64,000 nt of DNA, taken from NCBI GenBank assembly GCA_946902985.2, contig OX336397.1, positions 191,398,813 through 191,462,812 of the forward strand. Reading direction: 5' to 3'. This stretch comes from Meconema thalassinum. Taxonomy: Eukaryota; Arthropoda; Insecta; Orthoptera; Tettigoniidae. Numbering within the stretch: the stretch's first letter is position 1; every line of letters starts with the position of its first letter. This document shows, in pieces, positions 43,994-56,089 of this stretch. The position numbers were made by a program, and so were the translations under genes. Under the pieces are notes generated by a model that worked only from the letters and a program-made list of their open reading frames with translations, was not told where the DNA came from and made no database searches.

Positions 43994-44673
43994 TCATGAC
44001 GTCATTAGCAAAGGCAACTGCACTGACTTCACCCGACGTTTCCGAATTTTCTTCATTATATCATCCATAATTGTGATGAATAGTAGTGGGGACAGTGCAT
44101 TGCCCTGCTGGACTCCACTCTTTGTCTGGAACCGTGATGAGTGCCCTTGTTCATGTAGCACACAGCTGGTACAGTTCCCATACAGCATCATGATTTTCCT
44201 TTCCAGTCCTTCCGGCACTTTCCTTTTCCTCAAGCATTGCCCAATCTTAGCTCTTGCGATACTGTCAAATGCCTTTTCGATGTCAAGGAAGACCATGAAC
44301 AGGACCTTGTCTCTCTCCCAGTGCTTCTCTATTAGCATTCGGGCACTGAAGATCTGGTCTATAGTTGATCTGTTGGCTCTGAAGCCATACTGCTCTTCTT
44401 CTCTATTATAATTCGGGCACTGAAGATACGGTCTATAGTTGATCTGTTGGCTCTGAAGCCATACTGTTCCTCTTCTAGCCGAGGCTCTACGTTGGTTCGT
44501 AGCCTCTTCTCTATTATCATTTCAAGAATTTTTAGTCCGTGTGATAGAGTTATTCCTCTGTAATTGGAGGGTTTCCGCCTACTCCCTTTCTTTACTAGAG
44601 GAATGATAACACCTTTGCTCAAGTCAGGAGGTATCTTGTTATCCCTCCATACTGCATTCAGCACTCTTTGCAA
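43994..44673 (-). pseudogene. Second LINE, reverse transcriptase
   Basis: GVIIPLVKKGSRRKPSNYRGITL, EQYGFRANRSTIDRIF, then (after duplicated sequence) MVFLDIEKAFDSI and GVQQGNALSPLLF are polymerase fingers and palm motifs. 74 bp (44325-44398) are tandemly repeated at 44399-44472, which duplicates the 'FRANRSTID' segment and shifts the frame. The catalytic box region (about 44000) reads as an altered 'FANDVM' in another frame. Confidence 0.85.
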
Positions 44674-44932
44674 CCATTGGATACCTTGTGGGCCTTGCTG
44701 CTGTGATCATGTCAGCATTTACTTCGTCCATTCCTGGTGATTTCCCCTTTGACATGGCTTTTCATGCTGTCTCTGTTTCTGTCCAGGTGATGGGTGGTTC
44801 CTCTATAGAGGCTTCCACATCAGGCTCTATGTTTTACTGCCCTTCCTGTGATCTATTTAACAGGTAATCAAAATGTTTCTTCAGGATCTCTCTGATGTCA
44901 CTGTCCTTCCTGACAAGGTTCCCGTTCTCATC

Positions 44933-46116
44933 TTATAGTGTTTTGATCTTATCTCCTCGGTTCCTTTTACCTTTGATTACTCTGTATAACAGTTTCATGT
45001 TGCTTCTGCTATTCTCCTCCGATTTATGAGCGAATATCTCCCAACTCTTGTCTTTCTCTTCTTGAACTATCCTTTTGCCATCCAGTTTCTTCTCTCGGTA
45101 TGTCCGTTGAAGGTCATCAATCATTGCATCATCCCTCCTGATTCCCGATGTTATCTTCTCTCGATTCTTTGCTTTCTGAGATGCTTTCTTTTCCTTGATG
45201 GCTGTTCTCACCCTCTCTTTCCTCCACGAAGTTTTCTTCTCCTTTTCTTTCACGCTTGTTTTCCCACATTCTTCAATTGCTTCCATTACAATAATGTTCC
45301 TTAGTCTGACCCATTCTTCATCTCCAGGCAATTGCAGTCTTATCTTGTACTAATATGCTTCTTTCTTTTCTGTTTATTGGAGCTCCCACAATTTGAACAT
45401 TGGCAACTTCCTGGTCAGAAACATTGGAATGTGAAAGTCTTTCATTTCTGCTACTAATAATTGGTGGTCACTATCGAGGCTCTCACAAGGTACTACTTTG
45501 ATATCTGTCACAAGCCTGCTACTTTCCTCATCTGTGATGAAATAATCTATTTTGAACTTATGTTATCCATCCCAACTGTATCTTGTGATCTTGTTACTGA
45601 CTTTTCTTGAACCAACTCTTTTTCACCACCAAATTATTCCTGTTACAGAAACCAAGAAGGTGTTCCCCTTCTACATTCCCCTTACCAAAGCTATGTGGCC
45701 CCATTATGTTTTCGTAGCCACTTGCCACTCCTTACTGTTCCGATCTGTGTATTTAGATCCCCCGTGATTATGGAGCTGCCTTCATTAATGGCCTCTTCTA
45801 GGTCCTTCAGGAATTGGAGTTTATCTTCCTGACTGCAACCGGTCTGTGATGCGTACACCTGTATCCGTGTTAGCTTCCTCTTACCTAGCTTCACAGTTGC
45901 TTTTATAATCCTTTCATTCACATACTGAATGTCGGCGATACCTCCCAGGACATTTGACACAATAAATCCAACTCCATTTCTCATCTCTTTGTAGTGACCG
46001 TGCCAGTGGAGGGTATATAGTTTCCTTAATGTTTTCATCCCATTTCCCTTCCATCTAATCTCACTATTGCTATTTTCCTTCCCTCCATGAGATCCACCAG
46101 TTCCTCGCACTTTCAT
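44933..46116 (-). pseudogene. Second LINE, endonuclease and linker
   Basis: The endonuclease frame (45691-46116) shows ITGDLNTQIG (the Asp/Asn motif), RNGVGFIVS and KLTRIQVYA. Downstream, the highly charged helical linker (44933-45331) has SWRKERVRTAIKEKK and MKLLYRVIKGKR. The region between is out of frame. EN and RT cannot be made as one protein. Confidence 0.75.
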
Positions 46117-46700
46117 GTAAGGCTGAGTATGTTGATGGTTCCAATTCGTGTTTTGTTACGTTGCTTCCTCCGGTGTTGATGCATGGACACACAACCCTGT
46201 GTATTATCAAGCTGTAAGCCATCATACCTGTCATGGGTCTGCTCATGCTGGCGTCTAAATCGGTTAGTAATATGCGTTCCGAGGCTCGTATTTGTATTGA
46301 AAGCGTATTCTAAATTCCTCTCTTACTGGCTTGCTAGGCCTAACGTAATCGAGGATTTTTCTATCGGGGTTAACTCCCTTAGCCTTTGAGGATCCCTCCT
46401 CATCCCACAAGGCAGTGGGCTCTATCTGTACTACCCTCAGAAAGATAGGTTGCCTCCTCCGCCAGCTCCGCCGTACTGAATTCCACATTGTCTGCCTTCA
46501 CCGCCGTTGATGTCTTCACTTTACCCTATGCAAGGGCTATGTTATACCCCATGGGACTGCGTCCCCACCTGAATTCAGCCGCTACTATAGCTCCGACTAT
46601 AGAACAGTTGCCCACCCCACGCAACTTGGACGCGCCTGATGAGAATTATCCATGTAAATACAGATTTCATGGACCGGGTTAAGGAGACTGTGGTTATATG

Positions 46701-47660
46701 CCTCCAAGGCATATGGCGGTAAATATGCACCACAATTTTAAGACAATAGCTACGTATAAATAGTCCCTTGTGTAATTTTAGACATATGCACATTGATCAA
46801 GAAATCTAAGGTAAATACATACATGTATTATTAATGAGAAAATGTGCTCCTGTGTTTTATTTCCAAATACCAGTAGTTCAATGGACACAGTTCATCCTAC
46901 CACCTGCATTCTATTTCCAACTTTAGGTCTCAGGGTTCTCTGTTATTCAGACAATGCTGGGAAATGTTTTGTGTCAGACAATGTTCAAACCCATCTACAG
47001 TAGTGGTACCGTTATCTACTATGTTTTCACCTTAACAACCATTTTTATTTGACTCCTGCGCTTGTATGGCAAGGTCAGTTTTTAAGGCATAAAAATTAAG
47101 AAAAAAAGAAATAAATAAATTAAAAAACAAGCTTATATCCTATTATATTGTAACTATTCCCTTACCGGCAGATTCAAAATGCATGGGAACTGTGAGCTAC
47201 CACATTATTCCCTTACCGGCAGCAACATGTTAATGGGTATGAGATGAAACCTGTCTGATTCTTACGTGGGCAATTGAGAACCTCCTTTACCTACAAGGCC
47301 ACATACTATTATTGTAAATACACAAGCCTTACATTGATCATAACAAACATTCTATGCATCACATGCTATAACAATACTGTAGCTATAGGGTGTACATTCA
47401 CACATTCCTTTCTTTTCTTTGTGAAAAGTCAATGGAGGACAACATTTCATATTCTAATTATTCTTTCATTTCTGATTTTTCCCATTGTCCTCTGTGCTGT
47501 TGTCAGAGGCTCCTCCAAAGCTGCCTACAACAATAACACATGTTAGAAAATAACAAGTGATGTGTGGAAGTAAATTCTCATCATGATTAAGCATTCACTT
47601 AGCCTTAGGGCATAAAGTGCACTTGTAAATAATAATAATTAATAAGTAAAAGTCCAGTAA
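46701..47660. other. No gene seen
   Basis: AT-rich intronic sequence between two LINEs. TATTCCCTTACCGGCAG occurs twice (about 47155 and 47205), a short local duplication. Confidence 0.4.
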
Positions 47661-47664
47661 ATTA

Positions 47665-48735
47665 TCATCATCATCATCTAAAGGCCTGGCGTTGTCGCTG
47701 CAACCTCATTTGTCTCTCACCTGTTGAACGTTTTAAGTCAGCATACTGTTTGAATTGAACTCCATGCATCACAGAATCCAGATGATTCTTCCGCGGTCTT
47801 CCTCTTCCTTCCTTCCTTCCTTCCTTCCTCAGAACTTTTCCTTCCAGTATGCTGGTCAAGAACTCGTCTTGATGTAGGGTGTGGGTAACAAATTTTGCTT
47901 TCGTGTTTTCTATAGTAGTGATCAATTTTCTTGTTTCTTCTACTTCCGTTCATTAGTATTTTTCTCCGTTCAGCTTATTTTCAGCATCCTTCTCCACATC
48001 CACATTGCTGCTTCCAGGCGGCGTTGTATGTCCTGTGTCCTTAGAACCCAAGCTTCGCATCAGTATTCAAATGTATTGATAAACGATTTTCTAGTTTTAA
48101 TGCTGATGTGCCTGCTAATAAGAAGTTGTCTCTCATTGCTGAAGGGCTGTTTAGCGAGGGCAATTGTCCTTTTGATTGCTGTGGTGCACCTATTATCGTC
48201 AGTGGCAATGCTTCCTAAGTAGCAGAACTGACTGCACTGTTGAGTGGTTTCACCGTTGATCTTGATGTTTGTTTGGATATTTTCATTGGATTTTTTGACA
48301 ACTTACACTTGGTTTTGGAGGTATTCAGTTTCAAATTTTCTTTCTTTAGCGTTTATGACAAGACACACAGCACTTTACTTAGTCTGCGGCTAATGCGATG
48401 TTATCTACAAATCTCATACAATGAATTTCCTGTCCGTTCACTTCGATGCCCTTGGTCCGATGTTTGAATTTGTATATGGCCACCTCAAAAAAAAATTTTG
48501 AACAAATGGATGCAGTCCTAACTTTTCCATTAATCTTTATCTCTGTGCTTTGGTTTTTGTACAGAAGAGAATGAGCCTTCTGCCCCTCCAGTCTAATCTT
48601 ATGTTTCTCATGGTCTTAAAGGGCTGTTTCCAATTTACCTGATCAAAGGCTTTCTCTATATCCATGAACGCAACGTATGTCTTCCTGTTAACACTCATTC
48701 TTCCTTCTAGGATAAGGAGAATATCATGCTAAATA
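47665..48735 (-). mobile_element. Third LINE, 5'-truncated, (GAT)n tail
   Basis: On the minus strand, AFMDIEKAFDQVNWK (about 48640), GIEVNGQEIHCMRFVDNIALAAD (about 48430-48370, a decayed FADD box reading FVDN), a FCYLGSI motif (about 48210), RKSFINTFEY and KKIDHYYRKHE follow each other across frames. It ends in GATGATGATGAT at 47665-47678. A (TTCC)n run at 47807-47829 lies inside coding sequence. Same general class as the LINE at 43-46 kb; both tails are (GAT)n. Confidence 0.8.
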
Positions 48736-49552
48736 ATATGTTTTATTTTTATTATTATCAGGCATTGCTTGGTAATGAGTAGCTTCTTCCTATGTTTGAT
48801 GCTGGAACGAACCAAATGCCATCAGAAGATTTGATTCCTCCCCCTTTCAATTAAGTGTGGTCTGGTGTAACAAATTCCACAGAGGTTTATTTATCTATGT
48901 TAAAATCTAGCCATAATTTAATTTGAGACTGGTAAACTATGCTACTGAACCATGTTGTCCATAAATAGCATTCTCAGCATAGTTCCTGTGAACAGATAAG
49001 TTTACCTCTCCACTGTGGCATGCTAAGGAGACCTAGCGCTGGACAGTACCGGTAACGGTTTTCTAAAAATTAGAAGTACAATCAATGCAGAACCCTAAAT
49101 ACATTATAGAGGTTTAAATTATTGAATGTTTTCAGTTTGTATGGCCAAATAGTGTGTATCTCAAATAAAGTCAAACCTTCCACATACAGCCAAGTGCAAG
49201 GAGCTGATGACCATGTCCGAATCCCCAAAATGAAGCAGAAACAAAAGAAGACTGCCATAACCCTGTCAGAGATTGGTATCAAGTTGCTTTAACATGACCT
49301 GCTCATCAGTAAGCTGTTGTAGCCCAGGCTCTTGGTTACTCATGAGCTGCCTCCACTAAACTATAAGACCTAGGGGGGGCGCGCTTCTCATCACGTGACA
49401 TCTTGCTTGCTGGTGACGTCACACGGAGGGAACATGCTGTCACCATAAGGTAGTTGGCTTGCAACAGTAGAGTGCATATTTGCTGAAAATCGGGCATCTA
49501 ACTAGAATGACGTTGCACACTTGATTTGTTTTATCGTGCCTTGTGGTTAACC
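48736..49552. other. No gene; upstream flank of the P-element relic
   Basis: No reading frame of interest. 49375-49450 is GC-rich and may hold the left end of the P-type element, but no inverted repeat could be matched on the right side. Confidence 0.35.
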
Positions 49553-51130
49553 ATGAGTAAAATCAGTAAATACAAAGTCAATTGTGCCTTCGCACAGTGC
49601 ACTCATTGGGAAACCAAAACCATCACAGGTTTCCAAAAGGAGAGAGGGCTCAGACAAGTGTTGGTGCTACGCTGTAAGCGAAGTGACAAATGCAACCCCG
49701 ATAACGCTCGAGTATGTTCTATATATTTCCGTCCAGAAGACTATGATCGAGATTTGAGAAATGAACTTTTAAGATTACCACAGAGAAAAATATTGCGTGC
49801 GGATGCTGATCCGTCTATAACAGTTCCCTGCCCAAGCTACAGCCCGAGTACCTTCACGGACCAAATTGCAGAACAGGTATTTTTTTAATTATTGAGTGTA
49901 CGAGTAACTTTGTTTGGCTCAATACATAATATTGATCGGTATTTGAAGCAATCTACTATCTCAAAGGAAGCTACAGTACTTATTTGATGTAGCATAAAGA
50001 GGTGCGATTCTCGTTCAATGTAATTACGGGAGCCTTAGTATTTGTTATTTAACAACTTAGATTTTGTTCTCGTACGTGCTCTAAAAATCATGAAATACAA
50101 CTCGAATCACAATCTACATGTTACCAGTGGCAGAGAGAAGCGTCATGAAGCTAGGAGCGTGAGGAAACGGGCACGATCGACTTTGGATACTACTATCACC
50201 TAAAAAAACGGAAACTAGAACAGGGAGCTAACACTAAATCGTTACAAAATGATGAAATTATACAACTCCGAATACGGTCGAGTTTTTGGAAAATTTAAAC
50301 GTGGCTATAAGACTAAAGGAAGCGGCTCTCAGAAAGTTCAAAATCCCAAACCCAAAACCCCTTCTGCGAAAGTACACATGGGTGCTCTTAGGACGGAGAT
50401 GGTAAAAGTTATCTCTACTTGTTTTACTGGAGGGCAGATTCGATGTTTATTAGGAGGTAAAAAGAGAGCGAAATGTTCTTCAGAAGACACAGTAAATGCC
50501 CTCGCACTAAGACCACTTCGAAGAAAGCATACGAATATTTGAGAAATCGCAACATTCCACTACCAATGCCGTTCAACTCGATAGAAATTGATTTGGCATG
50601 TTTTGTGCCGACCTGGAATTCTGAGAGAGGTACTCGGTCTGTTGAAAGCCAGAACAGAAAATTACATGGCCTTAGGGAAAATTGCAATTTTGTCGTTTGA
50701 TGAAATTATTATTAACAACCAAATATCCTACGTTTCATCAGACGATCGCATATTAGGGACCCACAGTAACGCCCAGGTAGCTATGGTACGAGGGCTGTTT
50801 GCTAAATGGAAGCAGCCCGATTTTTATTATAATAATTTCAGAGTTGTTATAAAACATTATTGGCCAGCTTTGAGGGTTGTTGCATGCGTATTGTCGCAGT
50901 AGCTAGTGATATGATTTGGAAATACACTTATGTCTGGAAGAAACTACATGTAATCAGTAATAAAAGATTATTCAGCAATCCAGTGGACAGTTCCAGAAAT
51001 GTGTGGGTTTCCTGTGATGTACCCCATCTGTTGAAAATGTAAAGAAATCACTTTCTAGATGAAAATTTCGTGTTAGACGACGGCTCAGAACTTCATAAGA
51101 AGGCCTATTAGAGACTCAAAAGGGGAACAT
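49553..51130 (+). pseudogene. P-element / THAP9-type transposase, decayed
   Basis: THAP proteins bind DNA by a C2CH zinc module. The first segment starts at ATG 49553 (MSKISKYKVNCAFAQC); its Cys pair, W, RCKRSDKC and VCSIYFRPEDY, then the basic end, fit a THAP domain. It leads to a donor-like CAG|GTATTT at 49876. Later segments in changing frames read a helical region, ISTCFTGGQIRCLL, SSEDTVNALALR, TSKKAYEYLRN, AILSFDEI (first catalytic Asp), GLFAKWKQPDFYY, AVASDM (second Asp) and DVPHLLK, all in P-transposase order. At least three shifts. It ends before the GTP-binding insertion and third acidic residue. It sits in an intron of the zinc-finger gene on the same strand. Confidence 0.85.
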
Positions 51131-51361
51131 ATAGGCTATGTGAAACAAGTCATTCCTTTGTTGGACGATACAGACCATCATTGCTAATGACAATATGCTA
51201 GGGCCACGTTTTGCGAGTGTATTCTAACTTAAATGCTTTTTGATAAAACCTGCACAATAACTGTTAGGTTCATAGCCATGTTGCCATAGACGAAAGAAAA
51301 CTATGAATTCTGCAGAGTTGAATTACAATTAGTATTTTATTTTATTCCTTGATTCCTTCAG

Positions 51362-51562
51362 TGCAAGTGTAGAAACCATCACACGGATATTAAGATTGAG
51401 GAATCTTCTATTCCGGATTTCGTTCCATGCGTCAAAACAGAAACATCATCTTCAGATCTGTTTCATGCTTATGTTCAAGACATCTCCGCTTCACCTAACA
51501 GCATTACGGGATTAAAACTTTTTTCTCACAATCATGGTGATGACAATTGGAAGCGTTTGGCT
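51362..51562 (+). CDS. C2H2 zinc-finger gene, probable exon 3 (donor uncertain)
   Basis: A strong acceptor (TTTATTCCTTGATTCCTTCAG) ends at 51361. The frame is open for 83 codons to a TAG at 51611: CKCRNHHTDIKIEES..., CVKTETSSSDLF. The IKIEE and VKTE motifs match the SUMO-site-like acidic style of exons 1 and 2. In phase 0 the best donor is GCT|GTTAAT at 51563, which is weak; GTGATG at 51533 would be stronger but gives the wrong phase. The exon may be optional, since exon 2 also joins 52354 in phase. Just downstream lies a three-copy 68-bp repeat. Confidence 0.5.
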
Positions 51563-51572
51563 GTTAATACCT

Positions 51573-51790
51573 GCTGTAATCTCCTTTGCAAACTGTGTGC
51601 TCCCGTACTCTAGCATACACATAATTCTTAAGAGTTATTAGCATACTCTAATCTCCTTTGCAAACTGTCCTTCCGTACTCTAGCAGACACATAGTTCTTA
51701 GAGTAACTAGCTGCTCTAATCTCATTAGCAAACTGTGCTTCCGTATTCTAGCAGACACATAATTCTTCGAGTTACTAGCCTGCTCTCCAA
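51573..51790. repeat. Three-copy tandem repeat, about 68 bp
   Basis: Each unit has TAATCTCCTTTGCAAACTGT, then CCGTACTCTAGCAGACACAT, then AATTCTT, then AGTTACTAG and CTGCTC. It begins at or inside the open frame of exon 3, so the original exon end may have been altered by it. Confidence 0.85.
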
Positions 51791-52353
51791 TAGACGCCCC
51801 ATAGAGGCATTTAATTAACTCAATCTAACTTCTTGTTGAAAATGGAAATATTAAATTGCAGTGAATTATTAAGAAATGCCTTATATAATATTCTGAAGGA
51901 TAATTGATTTATGCCTTCATTCTCAAAAGTTATGTTCGTATTGGCAGTCTAGTAGCTTGTTACTCAATGATATGTGCACGTGTTGGACCGTAGGATCAGT
52001 TATGGAATAATGTATTGTCGTCTGCCCCTCTCTTACGGCCTTACTGCTAAAAGAATTAAAAGTGAAACTTCAATTATTCTCAATCCTTAAAGCTAATACT
52101 TCCATTAAGGCACTGATCTTAGCATTTTCATTTGCTCTAAGTTAAACTTGGTCTCTTGGTTTCAGAACTGGGGATTATAACCACTTATCTGTATAAAGTT
52201 TATCTCTAGCATTAGGATGAGATGGACAGTAGAAAATCATCAGCGAATATATCTTCTCTTCAGCTGAGCAGTGCTGTACAATTACATGGGTTGTCATTTG
52301 TGTAAAAGTATAAGGCGATAACACCGACATAAATTATTCCATCTTATCCCCAG
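51791..52353. other. Intron sequence, nothing recognised
   Basis: No repeat or gene motif recognised. Confidence 0.4.
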
Positions 52354-52412
52354 GATGTAAAAGAAATAAATCAGATTGAAGAAGCAGATGCAAGTGGAAA
52401 TCACTTAAATGA
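52354..52412 (+). CDS. C2H2 zinc-finger gene, exon 4
   Basis: Acceptor CTTATCCCCAG ends at 52353; the frame DVKEINQIEEADASGN... is open; the donor GA|GTAAGT is consensus at 52413. The exon ends in phase 2 (codon GA-). The next exon (56090) starts with a single base A followed by GAC, giving GAA then Asp. Phase agreement and both strong splice sites support it. Acidic composition like exons 1-3. Confidence 0.65.
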
Positions 52413-53649
52413 GTAAGTGTTAAACATACAAACAACATGTTACTTTATATTTTCACTATTTGTAGTAATGTTTAGGGCTTTCCATTTTTAATGCGCGTTC
52501 TAAACTTCCAGCTTCAAAATGAATATCACGCATTCCCACACTTATAAATTAAGCGTTATTAATTCATTATTATTCAGGGCAAACTCGTAAAATATTCGTA
52601 TAGAGATACTTAATCATGCCACAAAGATTTGAGCGAGTTTCATTTTTTGGCTCAAGGTAAAACACTTATTTTCTCTTAACGAAATGACACTATATTACTT
52701 TCGCTCACACGCAAATACTAGCAATATGGCAATGGACTAGGGGTGCATTTTATAAAAGAGATGTGGGTGGAATGTGTCGCTGACTCTCCTTTGGCTAACT
52801 GAACTGTTTACCATATTTCTCATTTATAAAGTGTTTAGTTAACGAAATATTTACATTACCACCGCGGAAGATGAATTTCAAAACATAACACTATAAATGA
52901 AAGTTTGGATTACGTTAAAACCCAATCATCGGGTTGTGAACATCTCTAGTTGATCCCATCCACACAAAACATGTATTCCAGGTCAAGCCATCAACCATTG
53001 GCATCCACTTGGAACAAAATCTCAACAGTTAAGCAATCACTTCACTCCACGGCACAAAGATAAAAAGCAAGACTAACAAAGTTTAATTGCAGAGGCTACT
53101 TCATTTGTTTAAGAAAATAATTACTGACGTATCGTGATGCCCACTTTACTCGCATTTATACACAACAATTGTCAATAGAGGCCCAGAAATTATTTTGGAA
53201 TACTGTGCACATAGTGTAATCTAATTGGATTGCAAGTACAGGTAGATAATTTTTAAATACTACTTCGGGAAATTAGTCATTGTGGTGATAAAATAAACGT
53301 TCAGAATAAATTGTGCCAGTTAAATGTGGGATGCTAGAGGAGAGGCATGCAGTGATATGCCGAGAGTTGGATAAGTGTGCGCTGTGTATTGTGGTTCTTA
53401 AAGGGTTGCCACCTTTTGTGCATTATAACAGACCACACTATATGTACTATGTGCCAGGTAAATCAATCATTTCTACACAATAGTGCTCTCCATTCATCCA
53501 TAAGGTTTTCAATAGTGAAGTATGATAACACATTTATATTCCAACTAGGCTATTATACAGCGAAATAATTTGTGTCACATGAACACATCGCTAGTTACTT
53601 GGTGTTCAGTTGCCCGTGCTCGTGAGTAGAGGGAGCCTATCCCAGGGTT
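52413..53649. other. Intron sequence, no gene seen
   Basis: AT-rich, without recognisable element. The fold-back-like element starts at the right edge. Confidence 0.4.
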
Positions 53650-55870
53650 AACCCGCAATAAATCCAGGGGCAAGGTCATGAGGACTCCCGAATGAGTAAT
53701 CGGAGAAAGTCGGGTGAGAGATCGAACGAAAGGGCTCCATCCTCTCTACCTACGGGACAAGTCTATTTCCCCATAAGATTAAATCTACCCCCACCCCCTG
53801 CGAAATTAAGGATTTTTAGTCCGTATGCGCACCTAGACTCCTCTATGATGGCGGGGTTTTCAAACTTTATGGCAGATTCCTGCATACCTCCTTCTCTGCT
53901 CCCTTCCTCCATCCCCACCCTCAGAATTCCCTAATATTCCAAATTTAATTAGATTTAACACAAAAGTCCATCATTGCTTCCACTTACTATCACTAACTTG
54001 CGCCGTGCTCATCCACGTTGACCTCCATCGGCCAGTTTCTGTTCTTTTCCAACATATGCCTTGATTAATTTAATTTTTAATAATTATTTATTATTTTTAT
54101 TGATTATCGATTTATCGATTATTGAACAACTACAAAGTCAACTATCACAAATTTCCGAAAATAGTGGATATCATCCAAACGCGTAATCGGAGAAAGTTGC
54201 GCGAGGGCTTAAACGAAGGGTCTCCATCCCCTCTATCTACTTTTAATGTTTTTTTTTATTGATGAACCTCTCCAAATTAACCAACTCAAAGCCCAACCAG
54301 CAAAAGCAGGCCTCCAGATCTCCTTTGAGAAAATGGAGTTTATAACTAACATCAAGATAGCCGCCAGAGAGTTAATTGTAGAGCAGGGAATAATCAAGCG
54401 GACAGAGAAGTTTAAGTACTTAGGTGAGTGGACAACACCAAACAATGCTGACAAAGAAGCATTCGCATCAAGGATCAACAAGGTGGAAGTGGAATTCCAT
54501 CCAACTAGCAATGTTTATAGTAAACGATAAGTGTCCCTCAGTGCCTAGCTTCGACATTATTTTTCAGTTATTCGTCCAGAACTCCTGTACGCCTTGCATT
54601 TTACAGGAAAGGTTTGATTGAAAAGGTAGAGGCTAAAGATTGAAAAAAATCCTAAGTAAGATAATGGAGAGTTCAGGAGGCGGCACAACAACGAACTCTA
54701 CCTTAGTGTGGAAAGGACAACAGACATCAAAAGGAAAAGGAGGATTAATTTATGTGGCCACTTAACACGCATGAATTCTCAGAGACTGACCAACTGCATC
54801 TTTTCCTACTTTGTAAACGAGAAAACGAAGGGAATTGGATTCACCGAGGTTGAAAGAGATATTCTAGAAGTAGGGATCAGGTTTGATGACATCCAGGAAC
54901 GTGCTCCTCTTCTGAGAAACCTTGGTACACACCAGCGATTCTCAGAAAAGCCAAAGCTGAAAACAGGGAAAGAGTGTACGGATGAAAGAAAGGAGGCTCA
55001 CAGAAAACTCATGCGGGAATACTGGGATAGAACTAAAGCTAAGGGACGGAAGCGGTTGAAGTAATGTAGTCCATAGTTGGCCGAATCGAATAATAGGTAT
55101 AATAATAATAAATGAATAAAGATTAAATAAAAGATAATAACAATAATCCATCGGCGGCCATCTTGGATCAACCGCTCGTGCTATCCTCTCGTTGGCATCT
55201 ATGTGTCATGTTACATGACTTTGTGAAAACCGCTCCGAACCTCACCTACCCTGGGTAACGTCCATCATTTTAAAAAAATATGAAAATTGAAACAGATGAG
55301 TCCTAAGGATAGAGGGAACCAAGACCTTTCGTTTGAGCACTCACACGACTTTCTCCGATTGTCGTTCGGGTGAAATCGACGATTTTCGGGTAGATCATGA
55401 ATAATCGGTAAATCGATAATCAATAAATAATTATAAATACATAAATATGATATAATAAATAAATCGATAATTAAGTTGGAAGATAACTGAAACTGACCAA
55501 AGAAAGTCAACAGAGATGAGCCTAGTGCAAGTAAGTTTAAGCAATGTTGGACTATTAAGTAAGATCTAATTAAATTTGGAAAAATCTCTTTGAAATTCTG
55601 TGGGAGGTAGTGGGATAGATGTAGGGCAAAGTGGGGGGGGGGGGATATGGAGGCAGCTACCATAAAGTTTGAAAAGCCCGCCATTCTGGAAGAGCTTCAA
55701 GTTCGCATGTTCTTTAAAATGTTATTCTTTCCCAGGAGGATTGGATATTTTTTTCCTTAGGGTGGAATAGATTCGTCCTATAGGTAAGGGGAAGGAGCCC
55801 TCTCGTTTGAACCCTCATACAACTTTCTCTGCGTTTGGTAGAGCACACCCTTGTCCCTGGATTGCGGGTT
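53650..55870. mobile_element. Fold-back-like element: ~600-bp inverted arms around an RTE fragment
   Basis: The left arm (53650-54240) reappears inverted at 55265-55870. Both start with AACCCGCAAT and CCAGGG(G/A)CAAGG and share AAAGGGCTCC, GCGGG(G/C)TTTTCAAACTTTAT, CCAAATTTAATTAGAT, TTATTTATTGATTATCGATT and a CGGAGAAAGT block. In each arm the CGGAGAAAGT...GGTCTCCATCCCCTCTA block occurs twice, once near each end of the arm (53697 and 54186 on the left). The centre (54246-55150) holds a reverse-transcriptase C-terminal fragment. Divergence between arms is considerable. No clear target duplication was found. Confidence 0.75.
54246..55064 (+). pseudogene. RTE-type reverse transcriptase C-terminal fragment
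   Basis: First part: QINQLKAQPAKAGLQISFEK and EKFKYLGEW correspond to the same segments of the LINE at 37321-40479 (AIQINLLEKIASKTGLRIS, KKFKYLGE). After a break, the second part (54708-55064) RRINLCGHLTRMNSQRLT and the end CTDERKEAHRKLMREYWD correspond to its C-terminus. It lacks the polymerase palm. It lies exactly between the inverted arms on the plus strand, and a short AT-rich tail follows (55075-55145). Confidence 0.8.
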
Positions 55871-56089
55871 GTTTATTCAAATACCCCGTGGATGGGATCG
55901 CTCCTGGCCCTCAACTCTCGAACAGCATACAGCAGCAGCCAGTTTTTACGCATTACAGCTTGGCTCTTATAACTTTGTCTACGAATACAAAAGATAACTA
56001 TATACTTATCCGATATCGTGCTTGTAATTTATGGTATTATAATGGTAAATGGGTGTTTTACTCGTTTTAACGTTAGAAATTCTTGACAG

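Larger units (their letters stand above)
43248..46700 (-). mobile_element. Second LINE (CR1/RTE-like, (GAT)n tail), decayed full-length copy
   Basis: Minus-strand order: 5' leader (46700-46120), endonuclease (45691-46116 and further debris), charged linker (44933-45331), reverse transcriptase (43994-44673), C-terminal domain (43269-43830), and a tail ending in repeated GAT at 43248-43262. All parts are in different frames. The presence of a leader suggests a near full-length insertion that later decayed. A 74-bp tandem duplication lies within the polymerase. Confidence 0.85.

Noticed and set aside
53650..55870. Interpretation as an LTR retrotransposon
   Set aside because: The two long copies are inverted, not direct, and the polymerase fragment is of RTE type.
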